From assembly GCA_902478455.1 (NCBI GenBank), contig CABSLJ010000119.1:1-7760 (forward strand): DNA of 7,760 bases, given 5' to 3'. Below are positions 5,109 through 7,760 of the stretch, piece by piece (position 1 is the stretch's first letter; the number at the start of each line of letters is the position of its first letter). The notes under the pieces were generated by a model. The model saw only the letters and a list, made by a program, of their open reading frames with translations, did no database searches and was not told the origin of the DNA. Position numbers and translations under genes: made by a program. The DNA is from an uncultured Oscillospiraceae bacterium. Lineage in GTDB: Bacteria; Bacillota; Clostridia; Oscillospirales; Acutalibacteraceae.

Positions 5109-5810
5109 TTATACCTGCCACTTGTATCCCAATCCCCACACCGTGACGATGTGGCGCGGATTGCTCGGTTCGTCCTCCACCTTCATCCGCAGTCGGCGGA
5201 TGTTGACGTCTACGATTTTTTCCTCCCCGAAATAGGCCTCTCCCCACACGTGGTTGAGAATGTCGGTCCGGCCGAGCGCCGCGCCGGGGTTGGAGAAGAA
5301 ATATTCCATGATCTGAAACTCCACCTGCGTCAGCTCAATGAGCTTGCCCTGCTTGGACAAAGTCCGGTTGCGCAGATTGAGAACAAAATCGCCCGAATGC
5401 AGCTCCTCCTTGAAGTTGTTCTCCTCGCGCATCTGGGCGAGCGCCACCCGGCGGTAGAGGGCGTCCACGCGCGCCACCAGCTCGGAGGGGCTGAAGGGCT
5501 TGGTGATATAGTCGTCCGCCCCCAGCATCAGGCCGTTGACCTTATCCATCTCCTGGGTGCGCGCGGTCAGCATGATGATGCCGATGTTCCCGCTGCGCTG
5601 GCGGATTTCCCGGCAGACGGTAAAGCCGTCGATGCCGGGCATCATGATATCGAGCAGGGCGACGTCATAGCTTTCCGGGTCGGCCTTGAACTTTTCCAAC
5701 GCCGCTTCCCCCGAATCGGCCTCCACAACGTCGTAGCCCGCGCGCTTGAGGTTGATGACGACGAACTCGCGGATTGCCGTCTCATCCTCCACAACCAGTA
5801 TTTTTTTCAT
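5109..5810 (-). CDS. OmpR/PhoB-family response regulator
   Basis: This 233-residue transcription factor has an N-terminal receiver domain (about 1-118) and a C-terminal winged-helix DNA-binding domain (about 133-233). The receiver has the acidic pair Glu8-Asp9, phospho-acceptor Asp54 in LLDIMMPG, Thr82 in MLTART and Lys104 in TKPF, so all catalytic positions are present. The winged helix includes LTQVEFQIMEYF, the recognition helix around VDVNIRRLRMKVE and the terminal wing GLGYKWQV. AGGAGG lies eight bases upstream of the ATG at 5810. It sits 52 bases after the lipoprotein stop with no visible promoter or terminator between, and 28 bases before the kinase, so the three are probably cotranscribed. 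Target genes cannot be read from the sequence; no obvious paired direct-repeat operator was recognised near the operon promoter. Confidence 0.95.
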   Translation of the reverse strand: MKKILVVEDETAIREFVVINLKRAGYDVVEADSGEAALEKFKADPESYDVALLDIMMPGIDGFTVCREIRQRSGNIGIIMLTARTQEMDKVNGLMLGADDYITKPFSPSELVARVDALYRRVALAQMREENNFKEELHSGDFVLNLRNRTLSKQGKLIELTQVEFQIMEYFFSNPGAALGRTDILNHVWGEAYFGEEKIVDVNIRRLRMKVEDEPSNPRHIVTVWGLGYKWQV

Positions 5811-5862
5811 ATTTCATTCCTCCTAAGCTATCAGCGGGGAAATTCAGCCCGACGTATGCGCT

Positions 5863-7236
5863 TTAACCCGTGGTGGTCAGCTGAAAACGCTCCCTGACTT
5901 CCGCTTCACTGAGGGAGAGGCTATGATCCGGCTGCGGCAGAAAAGCGGCAAAGACTTTGTCTCCCTGCTCCCCGACCAGAAAGAAAGGGTCCGTATGGCC
6001 GCCCGACTGCCACTCGCTGCGGGTGAAGACCTCAAACCTCAAAAGAGCCGCGCCCATGACGCCCACCCCCTGGTCGTTGGTTACCCATTCATGGAAGGTC
6101 AGGGTCTTTACTTTGGCGTCGCTTTTGACGGTGACCACCGTGCGCCATTCGTCCGGCAGAATAAAGTAGTAACCGTCGGTATAGTTGGCCACCATGCTGA
6201 ATTGATAGACCAGCGTTTTCCCCTGCGGGTCATAATTGTTCCAACTGGTCAGATAATTGGCGGTGTCCGCCGCCGCGTCCGCATAGCCCGGCAGACGGGA
6301 CATGACCGGCAGATCGATCACTCCATCCCCGTTGATATCGTTGGATACCACGGCGGTGGACCGAAGCGTTGCGTTGAGAGAACTCATCTCCTCGGAAGAC
6401 AGCGGGGCCACCAGTTTATTCTGCGCATTGTCCCAGTAAACCAGCTCGGAAATATACGCGCTGCCCGGACGGACGCCGTCGAGCACCACGCCGGTCTGGC
6501 CGGGGCTGATGGTTCCTACTGCGGAAGAGCCGTAGCGGGTGACCGTGGGATCGAGGCTTGCCGAACCCATAAGCACCAAAGCCGTGGCGGCCTGATTGAA
6601 GGAAATCAGCTTGGCCTGCGCTGCGGAAACAGCCTCTGCATTGTTTCCTATGCTGTTCGCTCCGCTGACCGCGGCGATGAGAATCTCCTTGATGCCGTCG
6701 CCATTGAAGTCATGCACAAAGATCTCGGAATAGGAGTCCTCACAGGGAATCTGCGCCACCCCGCTCCGACCGTCATAGGCGTAAACCGCCAGCCGGTTGG
6801 AAGCGCCTGTATACACGCTCCAGCCGACGATGATCTCCTTGATGCCGTCCCCGTTGAGATCCTCAAAAAAGACGCGGTCCACCTCCGCATCTTGATCGGT
6901 AAAATCCCGCAGGGCAGTCCAGCTGCCGTCCACCTTGGCGATGACCATCAGATGGGTTCCCATGTTTTCGCCGTCCGGACGGTAAAAGAGGATGGCCTCT
7001 TCGGAGCCGTCCCTGTTGAGGTCGTGCATGATGATGGCCGAGCGGTAGTCTCCTTTTTGGGGATATTTCAGCGTGATCTGATCTCCCGCCTGTTCCTCAA
7101 ACACCCGCTGGATTTCCGACTTTTCCCCCGTGGGCTTGGGCGGACGCATCAGGTCCTGGGTATTGAAACCGACCAGCCCGCAGCCGGAGCACAAAAAGAG
7201 GAGCAGCGCAACCGCCGCCGCAAGCTTTCGTTTCAA
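5863..7236 (-). CDS. Lipoprotein with VCBS/FG-GAP-like calcium-loop repeats
   Basis: This 457-residue protein of unknown function is probably exported and lipid-anchored. Its N-terminus MKRKLAAAVALLLFLCSGC is a positively charged, hydrophobic signal ending in a lipobox with Cys19. Four DxNxDGxxE/D motifs, DLNRDGSEE (72-80), DLNGDGIKE (126-134), DFNGDGIKE (176-184) and DINGDGVID (300-308), are calcium-binding loops typical of VCBS/FG-GAP beta-propeller blades. No catalytic motif is seen; the region after about 340 is rich in aromatic and beta-prone residues. I chose the TTG at 7236 because AGAGGTG (7243-7249) sits six bases upstream and the signal peptide then begins properly. The frame is open upstream to 7482, but that part crosses the promoter. 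It is the first gene of an apparent operon with the two-component pair, which suggests a role as periplasm-facing accessory or target of that system (inference). Confidence 0.8.
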   Translation of the reverse strand: MKRKLAAAVALLLFLCSGCGLVGFNTQDLMRPPKPTGEKSEIQRVFEEQAGDQITLKYPQKGDYRSAIIMHDLNRDGSEEAILFYRPDGENMGTHLMVIAKVDGSWTALRDFTDQDAEVDRVFFEDLNGDGIKEIIVGWSVYTGASNRLAVYAYDGRSGVAQIPCEDSYSEIFVHDFNGDGIKEILIAAVSGANSIGNNAEAVSAAQAKLISFNQAATALVLMGSASLDPTVTRYGSSAVGTISPGQTGVVLDGVRPGSAYISELVYWDNAQNKLVAPLSSEEMSSLNATLRSTAVVSNDINGDGVIDLPVMSRLPGYADAAADTANYLTSWNNYDPQGKTLVYQFSMVANYTDGYYFILPDEWRTVVTVKSDAKVKTLTFHEWVTNDQGVGVMGAALLRFEVFTRSEWQSGGHTDPFFLVGEQGDKVFAAFLPQPDHSLSLSEAEVRERFQLTTTG

Positions 7237-7386
7237 CCCCGTCACCTCTTTCCGCTTCTTTTTTTCTTTCTCCCGGAATACATATCCATTAGAAACAGCG
7301 CTGCCTGTAACAACAAAAACAGCTAAATTCGGCCGAAGCGGCGCCTTCCCGCTGCCGGAAAACAACTTCCGCTCCGGATAAGATTC

Positions 7387-7395
7387 ATTATAACA
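7387..7395 (-). promoter_or_regulatory. Extended -10 promoter of the lipoprotein/two-component operon
   Basis: On the minus strand TGTTATAAT combines a perfect TATAAT (7387-7392) with an upstream TG, the extended -10 form that can work without a strong -35. At 17-base spacing the -35 position is the T-rich CTGTTT, a poor match. Transcription would start near 7380, leaving a leader of about 145 bases before the TTG start codon. That leader contains several GC-rich short inverted repeats but nothing I recognise as a known riboswitch. Confidence 0.65.
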
Positions 7396-7405
7396 TATCC
7401 CCGGT

Positions 7406-7427
7406 AAAAAAACAGTATCAAAACTGT
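7406..7427 (-). terminator. Weak terminator-like hairpin after the GNAT gene
   Basis: On the minus strand ACAGT (7427-7423), loop TTTGAT and ACTGT (7416-7412) form a five-pair stem overlapping a run of T residues that ends at 7406. It lies about 27 bases past the GNAT stop codon, the expected place for a terminator, but the stem is short and AT-rich, so efficiency is doubtful. Confidence 0.4.
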
Positions 7428-7453
7428 AACGCTCCGCCCGGCGGTCCGCCTTT

Positions 7454-7760
7454 TCAGTCCATGGAGCTCGTTTCCGCCTCAAACCGCTCCTTTGTCAGCT
7501 CCATTCGGATGCCGCCCCACGCCGACCCGTCGCTCGCAATGTATTCTCCGGCGCTGCGGCCGGTCTCTTCAAATCCCAAGCCCCGATAGCAGCGCACCGC
7601 CCGCAGGTTGTGGTCCACGACGCGCAGGTTCAGCTTTAAAAGGCCGTATGTCTCAAAGGCCAGCGCGCACAATAAGCGAAGCGCCTGACCGCCGATTCCC
7701 CGTCCCCGGCAGTCGGGAGCAAGCAGGAAACGGCCGACCGTCGCTTCCCCGGCTATGCGG
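7454..7760 (-). CDS. GNAT-family N-acetyltransferase, C-terminal part (cut by window edge)
   Basis: The frame enters from the window edge and gives 101 residues before a TGA stop at 7454. It shows GNAT motif A, VGRFLLAPDCRGRGIGGQAL, whose R-G-R-G-I-G core is the acetyl-CoA pyrophosphate-binding loop. Motif B, LKLNLRVVDHNLRAVRCYRGLGF, has the N-x-R-A-x-x-x-Y-x-x-x-GF pattern that closes the fold. The tail WGGIRMELTKERF is typical of RimI/RimL-like acetyltransferases. The acceptor substrate cannot be told from this part. The N-terminal portion lies beyond base 7760, so the start is not visible. It is probably a separate transcription unit from the lipoprotein operon because a hairpin and a promoter lie between them. 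Confidence 0.88.
   Translation of the reverse strand, partial: RIAGEATVGRFLLAPDCRGRGIGGQALRLLCALAFETYGLLKLNLRVVDHNLRAVRCYRGLGFEETGRSAGEYIASDGSAWGGIRMELTKERFEAETSSMD

Noticed and set aside
5043..5897. A 284-codon open frame on the plus strand
   Set aside because: Antisense of the response regulator, which retains all receiver and winged-helix residues.
5923..7326. A 467-codon open frame on the plus strand
   Set aside because: Antisense of the lipoprotein gene. The minus-strand product has a signal peptide and four calcium loops; the plus-strand product has no recognisable domain or binding site.
7237..7482. Longer N-terminus for the lipoprotein (ATG at 7482 or GTG at 7245)
   Set aside because: The ATG lies upstream of the likely promoter and would bury the signal peptide. 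The GTG has GAAAGAG directly against it with no spacing. The TTG at 7236 has a properly spaced site.
41..7760. CRISPR array, tRNA, rRNA, insertion sequence or phage genes
   Set aside because: No repeat-spacer pattern, tRNA-like cloverleaf, rRNA segment, transposase or phage motif was seen on either strand.

Overview
All recognisable genes in this window lie on the minus strand, so transcription runs from base 7760 towards base 1. The gene content suggests a GC-rich member of the Clostridia (Firmicutes), plausibly an Oscillospiraceae/Ruminococcaceae relative. The reasons are AGGAGG-type ribosome binding sites, sigma-A type promoters, a Gram-positive style SOS box before recA, a ThiW thiamine-precursor transporter under a TPP riboswitch, and a DUF1385-prmC pair. 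The taxonomic placement is inference from gene content and protein style.

Layout in transcription order: (1) the 3' part of a GNAT acetyltransferase gene (7760-7454), cut by the window edge. (2) A gap of about 220 bases with a weak hairpin and an extended -10 promoter. (3) A lipoprotein with four calcium-loop (VCBS/FG-GAP type) motifs (7236-5863), followed closely by an OmpR-type response regulator (5810-5109) and a membrane sensor histidine kinase (5080-3635). These three look like one operon. (4) A DUF1385 membrane protein (3491-2532) overlapping prmC, the release-factor glutamine methyltransferase, by ATGA (2535-1672). (5) A consensus promoter, a TPP riboswitch with attenuator, a further long structured leader, and thiW (1173-652). 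(6) A terminator-like hairpin, a perfect 15-bp inverted repeat, and the recA promoter overlapped by a LexA box. (7) The first 79 codons of recA, which run into base 41.

Bases 1-40 are not genomic. They are the Illumina Nextera read-1 adapter, including the transposon mosaic end and seven bases matching the end of an i5 index. The recA reading frame therefore ends in an artificial tail, and base 41 is a true contig end.

Most of the window is ordinary housekeeping and accessory content, and I see no new multi-gene system. The best candidates for something undescribed are two. One is the roughly 290-base structured RNA leader between the TPP attenuator and thiW, which has mutually exclusive pairings next to the ribosome binding site. 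The other is the lipoprotein/two-component operon, where the lipoprotein may act as an extracytoplasmic partner of the sensor kinase (inference).
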